Assembly: GCA_028281495.1 (NCBI GenBank)
Contig: JANQJU010000022.1
Span: forward strand, 1-64,000
Length of the DNA: 64,000 nucleotides
Direction: 5' to 3'
Source: SAR324 cluster bacterium
Lineage (GTDB): Bacteria > SAR324 > NAC60-12
In this document: in pieces, positions 8,169 through 17,496 of the stretch
Numbering within the stretch: position 1 is the stretch's first letter
How the letters are laid out: each line of letters starts with the position of its first letter
The notes under the pieces: generated by a model
What the model saw: the letters and a program-made list of their open reading frames with translations, nothing else
Databases searched by the model: none
Told to the model about the DNA's origin: nothing
Translations under genes and position numbers: made by a program

Positions 8169-9515
8169 CGTCAGACTCAGGATGTCGTTGTAAGTGACAA
8201 ACAGCATGAGGAAGATTAGCAGAGAAAACCCAATGAGTTGGGTTTTTTCGCGGAAGGCAGCGCTCAGAGGTCCTCCTTTGAGTTTTTCGACTCCCAAGAA
8301 GAAGATATGCCCTCCATCCAAAGCTGGAATCGGGAGCAAATTGAGGATACCCAATTGAAGGCTAATGATCGCCATTAGAAAAAACAAATTCCCCACCCCC
8401 GTGCGAGCGGCATCTCCTACAAAAGCGCCAATTCGAACCGGGCCTCCGATATCATCCATTGTGGCTTGCCCCATAACGACAGTCCTTAAAAACACACCAA
8501 TGGCAATGGTCACAGACACGAGGCGTTCGGTGCCCAGGACTACAGAATCGGTCACACCATACGACCGTTTTACGACCGGAGTGTATTGGCTCATTCCAAT
8601 CAGATACGCATTGCGTTCAGCGTGATAATATGGGATCAGCTCGACCTCGAAGATCTCTCCATCTCGCGACACTTCGAGCAAAACTGGAACGGGTTGCGGT
8701 GTGTCTTGGGGAGCCGCATCTTTAGCCAGTGGCTGTTCGGGAAGAGGGGGTTGTGTTTTTTTCAATGCAAGGCTGATGTCGTACCAGCCTTGTACAGGGG
8801 TACCTCCAATGCTGAGGATTTGGTCGGCAACTTCCAGCCCAGCGGCCTTGGCTGGAGATTCGGGGGTGAATCCACCAATAATCGGTTGGACATCACGAAG
8901 CCATTGACGGTTATTTGAGTTTCTATAGGCCTCATAAGGGCCTTCAAGTAGGATCGATTCTCCAGCACGCTCCACACCGAATGTGAGATTCCCATCTTTG
9001 ATTTGTTCCGTTCGGAAATAAAATTCTTCCCATGAAGGAATGGAAGTTCCATTGACTTCTTGAATGGTATCCCCCGGTTGAAAGCCGACTTGGGAGGCAA
9101 AGCTGTCTTCCATGACATGGCCAATCACGACAGGCTCCTGCATGAATTGGGCTTGCTGGATACCAATCATATAGACCAGTGGCATGAACAACAATGCTGC
9201 AATCAGGTTCATTGCCGGCCCTGCCACCAAAATATAAAATCGTTGTGAAATGGTCTTGGAAGCATAGTTGCGGGGATCATCAGGGTCTTCATCCTCAACG
9301 TTTTGCCCAAACAGCCGGACATACCCTCCTAGCGGAAGCCACGAGATGAGATATTCGGTTTCGCCTACTTTTTTTCCCCACGCCTTGGGAGGAAAACCAA
9401 TAGAAAACTGTTCCACTTTCACTCCCACATGACGGGCTGCCAAATAATGCCCCAACTCATGAATGAAGATGAGAAAGCCTAGAACTAAAATAAAGACCAC
9501 GACGTTGAACAACAT
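8163..9515 (-). CDS. rseP: RIP metalloprotease (site-2 protease) RseP
   Basis: 450 residues, normal length. The zinc motif HELGH (H19, E20, H23) lies in the first membrane helix. Two PDZ-like domains follow (~110-190 and ~205-290), and the C-terminal LLPIPALDGGH supplies the third zinc ligand region. RseP cleaves anti-sigma factors and remnant signal peptides inside the inner membrane. AGGAG precedes the ATG. It follows dxr by 15 bp in the conserved uppS-cdsA-dxr-rseP order of proteobacteria. Its stop codon lies in a 30-bp tandem duplication. Confidence 0.95.
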   Translation of the reverse strand: MLFNVVVFILVLGFLIFIHELGHYLAARHVGVKVEQFSIGFPPKAWGKKVGETEYLISWLPLGGYVRLFGQNVEDEDPDDPRNYASKTISQRFYILVAGPAMNLIAALLFMPLVYMIGIQQAQFMQEPVVIGHVMEDSFASQVGFQPGDTIQEVNGTSIPSWEEFYFRTEQIKDGNLTFGVERAGESILLEGPYEAYRNSNNRQWLRDVQPIIGGFTPESPAKAAGLEVADQILSIGGTPVQGWYDISLALKKTQPPLPEQPLAKDAAPQDTPQPVPVLLEVSRDGEIFEVELIPYYHAERNAYLIGMSQYTPVVKRSYGVTDSVVLGTERLVSVTIAIGVFLRTVVMGQATMDDIGGPVRIGAFVGDAARTGVGNLFFLMAIISLQLGILNLLPIPALDGGHIFFLGVEKLKGGPLSAAFREKTQLIGFSLLIFLMLFVTYNDILSLTS

Positions 9516-9530
9516 GATACTCCTTCTACT

Positions 9531-10742
9531 TTACTGTAATAATCCGGCGGCCTGTTGGCGTCCCCATTGATCGGCTAGTAAAGCATCGTCAATAGAGCGG
9601 ATCGCATTCGGAACGTCTTCCCGAACCGCATCGGAAAAAGATAATATTTTCAATGAATCAGACTGATTCACATAATGTTTCATCACTGCCTTCAGTATAC
9701 GGGAAATATCCAAAAAGTGAATCTGACCTTGGAGGTAGGCCTCCACTACAGCTTCGTTGGCTCCATTAAGGACAGCAGGGGCAGCACCCCCGCAGTGGGC
9801 AGCTTGCATTGCCAGCTCCAAACAAGGGTACTTTTCTGGCACCACCGGCTCAAAATGGAGCTTTCCAATCTCTGCCAAGTTGAGCTTCGGTACCCGGAGC
9901 GGGACCCGTTCGGGATACGCCAAACAATAGGCAATCGGCGTGCGCATGTCAGGTAGCCCCAATTGAGCGATGAACGAGCCGTCAGAGTAGGCTACCAAGG
10001 AATGGACGATACTCTCGCGATGGATCACCACTTCGATTTGTTTAACAGGCAGATCAAATAACCATCGTGCTTCAATAACTTCCAAACCTTTGTTCATCAT
10101 GGTTGCCGAATCAATGGTGATCTTGTTGCCCATCTCCCAATTGGGATGGCGTAAGGCATCCTGGAGAGTGATCTTTGAGAATTCCGAAAAGGGAGTATCG
10201 CGGAAAGGTCCGCCGGAAGCGGTGAGAATGATCTTTTCGATATCTTCTGAACGATGCCCCACCAAGGATTGGAAAATCGCATTGTGCTCACTATCCACGG
10301 GTAGGATTATGCTGCCCGTGCTGGCAGCCTTGCTTAATATGAGCTCTCCTGCCAGAACCATGGTTTCTTTGTTGGCCAAGGCGATGTTTCGTCCTGCTTC
10401 GACTGCTGCATAAGTGGATCGCAATCCGGCAGCTCCCACAATCCCGGCAACCACCAAATCGGATTCTGCTTCCGCAGCCACATGCACGAGCCCGTCTTCT
10501 CCATAAACCACTTGGAGGTCTTCTTGCACGATATGATCTACCAGCCATTGAGCTTGTTCAGCAGTGCCCACACAAACCATTTGTGGACGAAATTCTTGAA
10601 TTTGTTCGGCTAATTCGCGGACTCGATTCCGGCAGGAAAGGGCGGTCACGTGGAAACGTTCGGGAAACTGCCGAACAATATCGAGAGTGCTGGTTCCAAT
10701 CGAGCCGGTTGACCCTAAAATTGTCAATCGTTGGCGCTGCAT
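9531..10742 (-). CDS. dxr: 1-deoxy-D-xylulose 5-phosphate reductoisomerase
   Basis: 403 residues from the ATG at 10742 (MQRQRLTILGSTGSIG); an ATG at 10754 is also in frame but contains the GGAG that would serve the later start. Visible are the NADPH-binding GSTGSIGTSTLDIV, the LANKETMVLAG segment, and metal and substrate residues in PVDSEHNAIFQ, ASGGPFR and NWEMGNKITIDSATMMNKG. It converts DXP to MEP, the committed step of non-mevalonate isoprenoid synthesis, and so feeds UppS encoded upstream. Part of the minus-strand envelope operon. Confidence 0.96.
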   Translation of the reverse strand: MQRQRLTILGSTGSIGTSTLDIVRQFPERFHVTALSCRNRVRELAEQIQEFRPQMVCVGTAEQAQWLVDHIVQEDLQVVYGEDGLVHVAAEAESDLVVAGIVGAAGLRSTYAAVEAGRNIALANKETMVLAGELILSKAASTGSIILPVDSEHNAIFQSLVGHRSEDIEKIILTASGGPFRDTPFSEFSKITLQDALRHPNWEMGNKITIDSATMMNKGLEVIEARWLFDLPVKQIEVVIHRESIVHSLVAYSDGSFIAQLGLPDMRTPIAYCLAYPERVPLRVPKLNLAEIGKLHFEPVVPEKYPCLELAMQAAHCGGAAPAVLNGANEAVVEAYLQGQIHFLDISRILKAVMKHYVNQSDSLKILSFSDAVREDVPNAIRSIDDALLADQWGRQQAAGLLQ

Positions 10743-10839
10743 AAAACTCCTCATTGCGTCACTTCATCAAAGCACGAGGCAACCTCATGTCATCAAACTA
10801 TGCGGTCACTCCATTGCATCCTGGGGACACCTCATTCCA

Positions 10840-11637
10840 TTAAACCATGAGGTAAAAAAAGACCGGGGCTGCTGTGAGAAAGCCATCCACACGATCCAGG
10901 GCGCCCCCATGTCCAGGGAAGATTCCACCGGAATCTTTGACCTCACACAATCGCTTCAGTTTGGATTCCACCAAGTCTCCCATTTGTCCCACGGCAGCAA
11001 CGAGCATCCCGATGAGCAAACCTTCCCACACGCCTAAAGAGTCCAAGACAAACAGAGCAAAAATGAGGGAAACTAGGCCCGCACCGACCAAACCACATAC
11101 ACTGCCTTCGATTGTTTTTTTCGGGCTGATCTGAGGAGCTAAGGGATGCTTGCCAAATCGTTTTCCACCAAAATAAGCTGCGGTGTCACTGATCCAAATG
11201 ATGAAAACGAGCAAGAACAGAAGTGGAGTCCCTTCAGGAAGATCTTTGACTAAGGCGAGATGATGCAAGCCCCAAGAAACCCACAGTACGCCAAACAGAG
11301 ACACCCCCAACACAGGAAATTCAGCCAACGTTTGTAAGGGGCGAAACAACAGGTGGTGAAACATCAAACTCAACACCACAATCAATAACCCGACAGTCAA
11401 TCCAAACAGTCCTCCCCATAACGTGGCAATGCCGATCACGAGGGTTCCACTGAGTAAAATGGCTTCTTGAAGGAAAAGGTGTTTGTTTTTGAAGAGGTTG
11501 TTGAATTCCCAAATGCCAATCAAGGCAAAGACGGTGACCACTGTTCCGATCAGCCAAGCGGGGCCCCACGCCATAATGGCCAGAACCACCAACGCTGCTG
11601 GAACGCCCGACTTCAGACGGGCTGATAAATCACTCAT
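10840..11637 (-). CDS. cdsA: Phosphatidate cytidylyltransferase
   Basis: 265 residues with about eight membrane helices. The C-terminal CDS signature is complete: SKLKRLCEVKDSG then IFPGHGGALDRVD. It makes CDP-diacylglycerol from phosphatidate and CTP, the precursor of all membrane phospholipids. Its start overlaps the uppS stop by 4 bp. The 97-bp gap to dxr contains degenerate repeats on the minus strand: TTTAATGG at 10837-10844, including the cdsA stop, and TTTGATGA-type copies at 10764 and 10790. They look like older versions of the gene-edge duplications seen elsewhere. Confidence 0.95.
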   Translation of the reverse strand: MSDLSARLKSGVPAALVVLAIMAWGPAWLIGTVVTVFALIGIWEFNNLFKNKHLFLQEAILLSGTLVIGIATLWGGLFGLTVGLLIVVLSLMFHHLLFRPLQTLAEFPVLGVSLFGVLWVSWGLHHLALVKDLPEGTPLLFLLVFIIWISDTAAYFGGKRFGKHPLAPQISPKKTIEGSVCGLVGAGLVSLIFALFVLDSLGVWEGLLIGMLVAAVGQMGDLVESKLKRLCEVKDSGGIFPGHGGALDRVDGFLTAAPVFFYLMV

Positions 11638-12377
11638 ACCCCTCCCAAACGTCGATGTCTTTGTTGGTAAGCGAGCAAAGCCTGATAAAACTCATCACGG
11701 GTGAAATCCGGCCATAGGGTTTCTGTAAAATAGAATTCTGCATACGCGGCTTGCCAGAGCAAAAAGTTAGAGATGCGTTGTTCTCCACTGGTCCGAATGA
11801 GGAGTTCTGGATCAGGAATATCGGAAGTGTAGAGGAATTGGGAAAAGTAAGCTTCATCAATTTGATCCACGGGAATGGAATCTTTTTGAACCTGCTGCAC
11901 CAAGAGTTGTACGCCTCGAACAATTTCGGCACGGCCTCCATAATTGACGGCTAAGTTCAAAGTCATCCCGGTATTGTTTTTGGTCGCAGATAAAGTGTTA
12001 TCGAGGGGATCATGAATGAAGTTTGGCAACCGAGAACGGTCTCCAATGATTTGAAAGCGGATGTTGTTACGAGTCAGGGTTCCCAATTCCTTTTGTAGGT
12101 ATTCGGAAAAGAGATTCATCAACACGGAAACTTCTTCTTGGGGACGTTTCCAATTTTCGGTGGAAAACGCATACAAGGTGAGGGCAGTGAGATGCAATTC
12201 GGCAGCGGCTTCCACCGTGGTTCGAACTGCCTTGACCGCATTACGGTGTCCTTGGTAACGGGCCATGAATCGTTTGCGTGCCCACCGCCCATTGCCATCC
12301 ATGATAATGGCAACATGTTGGGGAAGTTGGTTTAAATCAAGCTGTGGTGGAAGATGAGGAGGGCGTTCTGTTGTCAT
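11634..12377 (-). CDS. uppS: Undecaprenyl diphosphate synthase
   Basis: 247 residues, normal length. The catalytic motif HVAIIMDGNGRWA is present near residue 20, followed by the GH-rich substrate segment (RYQGHRNAVKAVR), FSTENWKRP, and the C-terminal PDPELLIRTSGEQRISNFLLWQAAYAE. It condenses eight isopentenyl units onto farnesyl diphosphate to make the C55 carrier lipid for peptidoglycan and surface polysaccharides. It overlaps nadC upstream and cdsA downstream by 4 bp each, which indicates tight translational coupling. Confidence 0.96.
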   Translation of the reverse strand: MTTERPPHLPPQLDLNQLPQHVAIIMDGNGRWARKRFMARYQGHRNAVKAVRTTVEAAAELHLTALTLYAFSTENWKRPQEEVSVLMNLFSEYLQKELGTLTRNNIRFQIIGDRSRLPNFIHDPLDNTLSATKNNTGMTLNLAVNYGGRAEIVRGVQLLVQQVQKDSIPVDQIDEAYFSQFLYTSDIPDPELLIRTSGEQRISNFLLWQAAYAEFYFTETLWPDFTRDEFYQALLAYQQRHRRLGGV

Positions 12378-13246
12378 ACCATCTGTTCTGTGATGATTTC
12401 CGGAAAATCCAGACTGATATCTAATGAAGGGGCAGAATGGGTCAAGGCTCCGACCGAAATCATATCCACGCCGGAGGCTGCAACATCGGCAACTGTTCCC
12501 AAGGTAATCCCACCAGAAGCTTCAGTCAATGCCCGACCCGCAATTTGTGCAACCGCAGATTTCATTTCTTCACAGCTCATGTTGTCTAACAAGATCACAT
12601 CCGCACCTGCTTCCAGCACTGGAGGCAACTGATCCAAAGTGTCGATCTCAATTTCTATCTTCACCATATGGGAAATGGAACGTTTGGCTTGGCGCACGGC
12701 ATCTTGCAGGGATTTTCCCTGTTGGGCAAGAATGGCCATATGATTGTCTTTGATCATCACTCCATCGGACAAACAATGGCGATGGTTGTGTCCGCCTCCC
12801 ATGCGAATGGAATATTTTTCTAGAATCCGCAATCCGGGTGTCGTCTTACGTGTATCCACAATCTGGACCGTGTCCGAGCCTTTGCGAGCCTCTTGGACGA
12901 ACTGGGCCGTCAACGTCGCAATGCCACTCATCCGTTGTATAAAATTCAAGGCCACCCGTTCTGCTTGGATCAACGCCTGTGCGGAGCCATAGAGCGTGGC
13001 AATGATGGTTCCGGGATCCACCTGATCGCCATCCTGATAATAAGGATCCCATCGGATATTGGGATCCAATTCACGAAACACCATCTCGGCGATCGGCAAT
13101 CCTGCAATGACTCCAGCCTGTTTCACACGGATTCCCAATTCGGTGCTCCACTGCGAATCGATTAAACTTTCAGAGGTGACATCGCCCCACGGTTGATCTT
13201 CATGGAGGGCAGATTGCACCAAGGGAAGAACAGATTTCCAATTCAT
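12374..13246 (-). CDS. nadC: Nicotinate-nucleotide diphosphorylase (carboxylating)
   Basis: 290 residues, normal length. Conserved segments: WGDVTSE, ALNFIQRMSGIATLT, IVDTRKTTPGLR, GGGHNHRHCLSDGVMIKDNH, the IEIEIDTLDQ barrel strand, DVILLDNMS and VGALTHSAPSLDISLDF. The enzyme converts quinolinate and PRPP to nicotinate mononucleotide, the third step of de novo NAD synthesis. AAGGA precedes the ATG. nadB and nadA lie directly upstream, completing the pathway branch, and uppS overlaps its 3' end by 4 bp. Confidence 0.96.
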   Translation of the reverse strand: MNWKSVLPLVQSALHEDQPWGDVTSESLIDSQWSTELGIRVKQAGVIAGLPIAEMVFRELDPNIRWDPYYQDGDQVDPGTIIATLYGSAQALIQAERVALNFIQRMSGIATLTAQFVQEARKGSDTVQIVDTRKTTPGLRILEKYSIRMGGGHNHRHCLSDGVMIKDNHMAILAQQGKSLQDAVRQAKRSISHMVKIEIEIDTLDQLPPVLEAGADVILLDNMSCEEMKSAVAQIAGRALTEASGGITLGTVADVAASGVDMISVGALTHSAPSLDISLDFPEIITEQMV

Positions 13247-13292
13247 AATAATCCTTGATGAGGTGAGTTAGGAGGCGTTTCACTAGATAGAT

Positions 13293-14909
13293 TCAGACGG
13301 TTCGACCACGTCGTTTGTGAATCGATTGTATGGGACGATCCAAATGGTGGGGAAAATCTTGGCGGTAATGGGCACCACGACTTTCACGACGTTCCAAAGC
13401 CGATTCCGCCACTAAACGCCCTAAAACTTGAAGCGATGCGAGTTCAAAACTGGCTAAATCTTTGGGCTGAGGATGCGGTAAAGGTACCGAACGCAACCGA
13501 TTATACAAGTGCTTGAGCTGGACTTCGTGGCGAATCACGCCAGCACACTCCCACATGAGATGCTGAAACTCTTCACGACCCAAGGAAACCCCGTCATTTG
13601 GAATCCCGTCAGTCGAAGTTTCTGAAGCCACCGTGGCTTTTGCAAACGTAGAATCCCACGTCTGGGATGGCAAGGCATGAGGAAGATCTTCCGGCAAGTT
13701 AAGCCATTGGGCTGCATCATGGGGTTGATCCTTTTCTAAAATTTGTGCAACCCGAATGGCAAACACTGCCGCTTCCAACAGCGAGTTACTCGCCAAGCGA
13801 TTGGCTCCGTGAACCCCAGTGCGTGCGACTTCACCGCAGGCGTATAATCCGGGAACGGTGGTACGCCCCCAGAGATCGGTTGCCACCCCTCCGATCATAT
13901 AATGAGCGACGGGAGTGACGGGGATGCGATCACGCCGGATATCGATGCCGTACTCTTTGCACGTTCGGAAGATGGTAGGAAAGCGGTATTCCAAGACATC
14001 AGAAGGTAAGGCCGTGGCATCCAAATACACGCCAAAACCGCCTTGTTGTTGCATCTGGTGGGCAATGGCACGAGAGACGATATCACGAGGAGCCAATTCT
14101 TTGCGTGGGTGCTCGGTTTCCATGAAACGTTCGCCAGACCGATTTCTCAAGACAGCACCTTCACCACGTAAAGCTTCTGTGATTAAAAAGTTCGGTGCCC
14201 CAGGAAGGCATAAGGCAGTGGGATGAAATTGGTAAAATTCCAGGTCCATCAGGTCCGCACCTGCACAATAGGCCAAAGCGGCTCCATCTCCAGTGGCCAC
14301 AGACGGATTGCTAGAGTAGCAATACAATTGCCCCGCTCCTCCGGTTGCAAGAACCACTTGCTCCCCTGGAAATACCGAAAAAGTATGGGTAGGAAAATGA
14401 ACCACGCGAATTCCGGTGATCTGAAAACCATCAGTTAGTAGTTCCGTCACCGCATTGTGTTCATGGATGGTAATATTGGGGTGATCGGAGACGGTTTCTC
14501 CCAACGACCTTTGAATCTCTACGCCTGTGGCATCACCACCGGCATGTAAGATACGTTTCACACTGTGAGCACCTTCCAAACCCAAACGGAACTTCTGGTG
14601 ATCATCGGTATCGAATTGGGTGCCAAGGTCGATCAATTGTTGTACTGCGGAGCGGCTGTTTTCCGATAAAATATGAACTGCCTGAGGATCGCATAAGCCA
14701 TCTCCTGCGTTCACGGTATCTTCGGTGTGCAACGCTACCGAATCGTCTTGGCTCCACACAGCGGCAATGCCCCCTTGAGACCAACGGGTGTTGCTATCGT
14801 ATAGAGTGGATTTAGTGATCACGTGAACCGGTCGAGTCTCAGCAGCCAAACGGGCTACCAAGAGTCCAGCCAGGCCACTGCCAATCACTAATAAGGGAGA
14901 CGCACTCAT
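13293..14909 (-). CDS. nadB: L-aspartate oxidase
   Basis: 538 residues from the ATG at 14909 ([17 protein letters not shown]), which overlaps the nadA stop by 4 bp; a longer frame adds 14 residues unlike the family. FAD-binding GSGLAG near residue 9, the [14 protein letters not shown] motif, the [15 protein letters not shown] segment and [41 protein letters not shown] are all present. It oxidises aspartate to iminoaspartate for NadA. A Ser/Thr-rich insert around residues 415-435 ([14 protein letters not shown]) is slightly longer than usual. Confidence 0.96.
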   Translation of the reverse strand: [538 protein letters not shown]

Positions 14910-16072
14910 GCACTCAGCTCCAACATACGGTCTAATGCAATTTTCGCCCATTGGGAGGTTTCTTCAGGAACCTTGATGGTGTTCACCACACGTCCGGCCA
15001 CTAAATTCTCCAAGACCCACAGCACATTAGCGGGGTTGGTACGGTACATGGTGGAACAAGGACATACATTCGAATTAAGGCATTCGATGTGCTTGCCTTC
15101 TTTTCGATACAACTCGCGATGCAGCCGATTGACTAAATTGATCTCCGTGCCAACGGCCCACTTTGTATTGGGTTCGGCCTCTCGGATGATCTTGATAATC
15201 TTGTTGGTCGACCCTGAATAATCGGAGGCATTGACCACTTCTTCGGAACACTCTGGGTGCACAATCACCTTCACTTCGGGGAGACGAGCACGCACGGCTT
15301 CAATCTGTTTTTGGTTGAACCGTGCATGCACCGAACAAAACCCATTCCACAGCAACATCTTGGCTTGTTTCACTTGGTCAGGAGTCAATCCTCCATTCGG
15401 TTGATGCCGATTCCACAACTGAATATTTTCACGAGGAACCCCCATCTGATTGGCAGTGTTGCGTCCTAAATGCTGATCGGGAAAAAACAACACATTCTTT
15501 CCTTGATCATAAGCCCACCGCAGGATCTTCTCCGTGTTCGAGGAGGTGCAAACCACACCGCCGTTGCGTCCACAAAAGGCCTTTAGCGAAGCCGACGAAT
15601 TGATGTAAGTCACTGGGATGAAATGACCTTCTCCACAGATCTCACTGATTTCTTCCCAACAATCTTCCACATTGTCCGCATCGGCCATATCGGCCATCGA
15701 ACACCCTGCTGTTAGATTAGGAAGAATTACCGTTTGCTCTGGCCCCGTGAGGATATCAGCGCTTTCCGCCATGAAGTGAACCCCACAGAAAATGATATAA
15801 GCTGCCGATTGCTGGGCTGCGATTTGAGACAAGTTCAACGAATCCCCAGAAGCATCCCCAAAACGAAAGGTTTCATCACGCTGATAATGATGCGCCAAAA
15901 TGAAGACGGAATCGCCGAGTTGTTCCTTGGCTGCGAGTCCACGTTCCCAAATTTCTTCCATGGACAATTGATAATAATGAGGGGGAATTTCGTCCGTTAA
16001 AAAAATCGGAAACCCTTCATCTTGGGGGCAGGGCTGAGCAAAAGTTTGTACCGACCGGGTTGCTGCAAGCAT
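14906..16072 (-). CDS. nadA: Quinolinate synthase (4Fe-4S), Bacillus-like long form
   Basis: 388 residues. Condenses iminoaspartate with dihydroxyacetone phosphate. Probable cluster ligands are C124 (TAGCSM), C246 (NGFCSVH) and C337 (NSNVCPC). Their spacing (122 and 91) matches the long NadA form known from Bacillus subtilis rather than the shorter E. coli type. Other motifs: LAHHYQRDE, GDSLNLSQIA, FCGVHFMAESADIL and HPECSEEVV. GGAGGTG lies upstream of the ATG. First gene of the nadA-nadB-nadC-uppS-cdsA-dxr-rseP run. Confidence 0.95.
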   Translation of the reverse strand: MLAATRSVQTFAQPCPQDEGFPIFLTDEIPPHYYQLSMEEIWERGLAAKEQLGDSVFILAHHYQRDETFRFGDASGDSLNLSQIAAQQSAAYIIFCGVHFMAESADILTGPEQTVILPNLTAGCSMADMADADNVEDCWEEISEICGEGHFIPVTYINSSASLKAFCGRNGGVVCTSSNTEKILRWAYDQGKNVLFFPDQHLGRNTANQMGVPRENIQLWNRHQPNGGLTPDQVKQAKMLLWNGFCSVHARFNQKQIEAVRARLPEVKVIVHPECSEEVVNASDYSGSTNKIIKIIREAEPNTKWAVGTEINLVNRLHRELYRKEGKHIECLNSNVCPCSTMYRTNPANVLWVLENLVAGRVVNTIKVPEETSQWAKIALDRMLELSA

Positions 16073-16427
16073 AGGATGTTTTTCACCTCCGATTACGTGG
16101 TCTTAAGCCACTGTTTTTGCATAAACTCTTGAAAGAAAAGTGCTGAAATCTAACACTTTTCTAACAAAAGGGGCAAGTTTTGAAAAAGATGACTCTTGTG
16201 CCATGGGAGAGCCGCTCTTGTGTCATGATATTGGCGTCTTGCGTCTTTTGTAGAAACAGGAAGATCTGTTCAAGCTCTCTTAAGAATTTATTTTTCGATT
16301 TCAACTAGTTAAAAAATAAAAATCAACAAAAAGCCAACAGCGGCCCTTAGAATGCAGAAGGTAGGTTATGCGTCACACAACATCACCATCCCGGTGAAAT
16401 ACAAAACCCAATGCCTAAGGAGGCCCC
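16073..16427. other. 355-bp divergent intergenic region (nadA / secreted repeat protein)
   Basis: It holds the promoters of both divergent genes, though no strong consensus is visible. CTCTTGTGYCATG occurs at 16193-16205 and 16215-16227 (period 22, one mismatch), and GCGTCTT is repeated in tandem at 16234-16247. AAAAGTG (16136-16142) and CACTTTT (16154-16160) form a 7-bp inverted repeat. The last 160 bp are A+T rich. No ORF or known riboswitch is evident. Confidence 0.5.
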
Positions 16428-16727
16428 ATGAAACTGATTCAATCTCTCAAAGTTGCTTTCGTTCTCGTTGCTTTCGGATTCGCTGCTACCGCTTATGCAG
16501 GGGATGCTAAAGTAGAAGCGGACATCACCCAAAACATCACCAACTACACGTTAGAAACAAGTTCTGATGAAGGTGAAGCGGAAACCCACTTGGGAAGTAT
16601 CGTGGCCCATGACAACAGCCAAGTGAAAGCGAGCGCCAAGAATGAAATCAAAACGACGACGGTACGCACGAGTACCAATGATGGCTTGGCTAATGCTTCG
16701 GTAGGTAGCATTGTTGCAGGCAAATAA
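16428..16727 (+). CDS. Small secreted protein with two ~33-residue repeats
   Basis: 99 residues after a strong AAGGAGG site. It has a clear signal peptide (MKLIQSLKVAFVLVAFGFAATAYA, cleavage after AYA), leaving ~75 mature residues. The mature part is two aligned repeats, each an alternating polar/hydrophobic strand region, then an acidic or polar turn, then (H/S)xGSIVA: ETHLGSIVA in the first and NASVGSIVA in the second. No cysteines. The pattern suggests a beta-stacked or fibre-forming secreted protein. Other small bacterial secreted proteins with A-x-VGSI repeats exist, but function is unknown. A terminator follows, so it is a single-gene unit. Confidence 0.8.
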   Translation: MKLIQSLKVAFVLVAFGFAATAYAGDAKVEADITQNITNYTLETSSDEGEAETHLGSIVAHDNSQVKASAKNEIKTTTVRTSTNDGLANASVGSIVAGK

Positions 16728-16764
16728 AAGACGCATCTGACATCTAAAAGACGCATCTGACACC
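16725..16764 (+). repeat. 2 x 20 bp tandem repeat beginning at a stop codon
   Basis: Positions 16725-16744 and 16745-16764 match at 19 of 20 bases. The first copy begins with the TAA stop of the secreted repeat protein. Confidence 0.85.
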
Positions 16765-16775
16765 TCTCCTCTCGC

Positions 16776-16816
16776 AAATCCACAAGGTTGCCCAGGCGAT
16801 CTTGTGGATTTTTTTT
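16776..16816 (+). terminator. Rho-independent terminator after the secreted repeat protein
   Basis: An 11-bp perfect stem, AAATCCACAAG (16776-16786) with CTTGTGGATTT (16801-16811), a 14-base loop, and a T-tract to 16816. Confidence 0.85.
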
Positions 16817-16983
16817 CTGCAAATCTCACCCATCTTTTTCCAAATTCCTTCGGACGCCAGCTCAGGCGTTACCTTGCCAAGCTCGACAAATATCCCTTGC
16901 GAAATTGCCTTAATTTTTCGGGTATGGAATGATAAGCCACCTTGAGCAATCACCCTCTTTCAACTCTTGGCAAAAAGGAATTT

Positions 16984-17496
16984 ATGGACACGTTACATAC
17001 ACTGATTACCGAGGAAGAAATCCAATCTCGAATCCGGTCGCTTGCTGAAGAAATCTCCAAAGACTATGAAGGTAAAGACTTGCATATGGTGGGAGTTTTA
17101 AAAGGGGCGTTTATGTTTTTAGCCGATCTAGTCCGCGCCATGCGAATTCCCACAACCATCTATTTCATGCAGGCCTCTAGTTATGGAAACCGTCAAAGCT
17201 CTTCCGGTGAAGTGATGGTTCGGCATGATTTGGTGCTTGCAGATAAACACGTCTTGGTGGTGGAAGATATTCTCGATACTGGCCTGACGATGAACAAAAT
17301 TATGGACGACCTTTCCCTACAAACCCCCTCTTCCCTCAAACTGTGTGCGCTGCTTGATAAAACCGAAGGCCGCAAGGTCCAAGTTCCCGCCCAATATGTC
17401 GGATTCCACATCCCCAATAAATTTGTGATTGGATATGGAATGGACTATGCCGAACAGTATCGCGACTTACCCTATATCGCTTACCTCGAACCTTGA
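16984..17496 (+). CDS. hpt: Hypoxanthine phosphoribosyltransferase
   Basis: 170 residues from the ATG at 16984 (MDTLHTLITEEEIQ), preceded by AAGGA; an earlier in-frame start at 16942 lacks a site. Type I PRTase motifs: VGVLKGAFMFLADL (~40), the flexible loop ASSYGNRQSSSGEV, the PRPP motif VLVVEDILDTGLTM (~85) and the C-terminal FVIGYGMDYAEQYRDLPYI. It salvages hypoxanthine (and guanine) to IMP (GMP) with PRPP. The next gene begins 22 bp downstream on the same strand. Confidence 0.94.
   Translation: MDTLHTLITEEEIQSRIRSLAEEISKDYEGKDLHMVGVLKGAFMFLADLVRAMRIPTTIYFMQASSYGNRQSSSGEVMVRHDLVLADKHVLVVEDILDTGLTMNKIMDDLSLQTPSSLKLCALLDKTEGRKVQVPAQYVGFHIPNKFVIGYGMDYAEQYRDLPYIAYLEP

Noticed and set aside
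16073..16427. Riboswitch or NadR-type site upstream of nadA
   Set aside because: No known aptamer motif or operator consensus could be matched; only simple direct repeats are evident.
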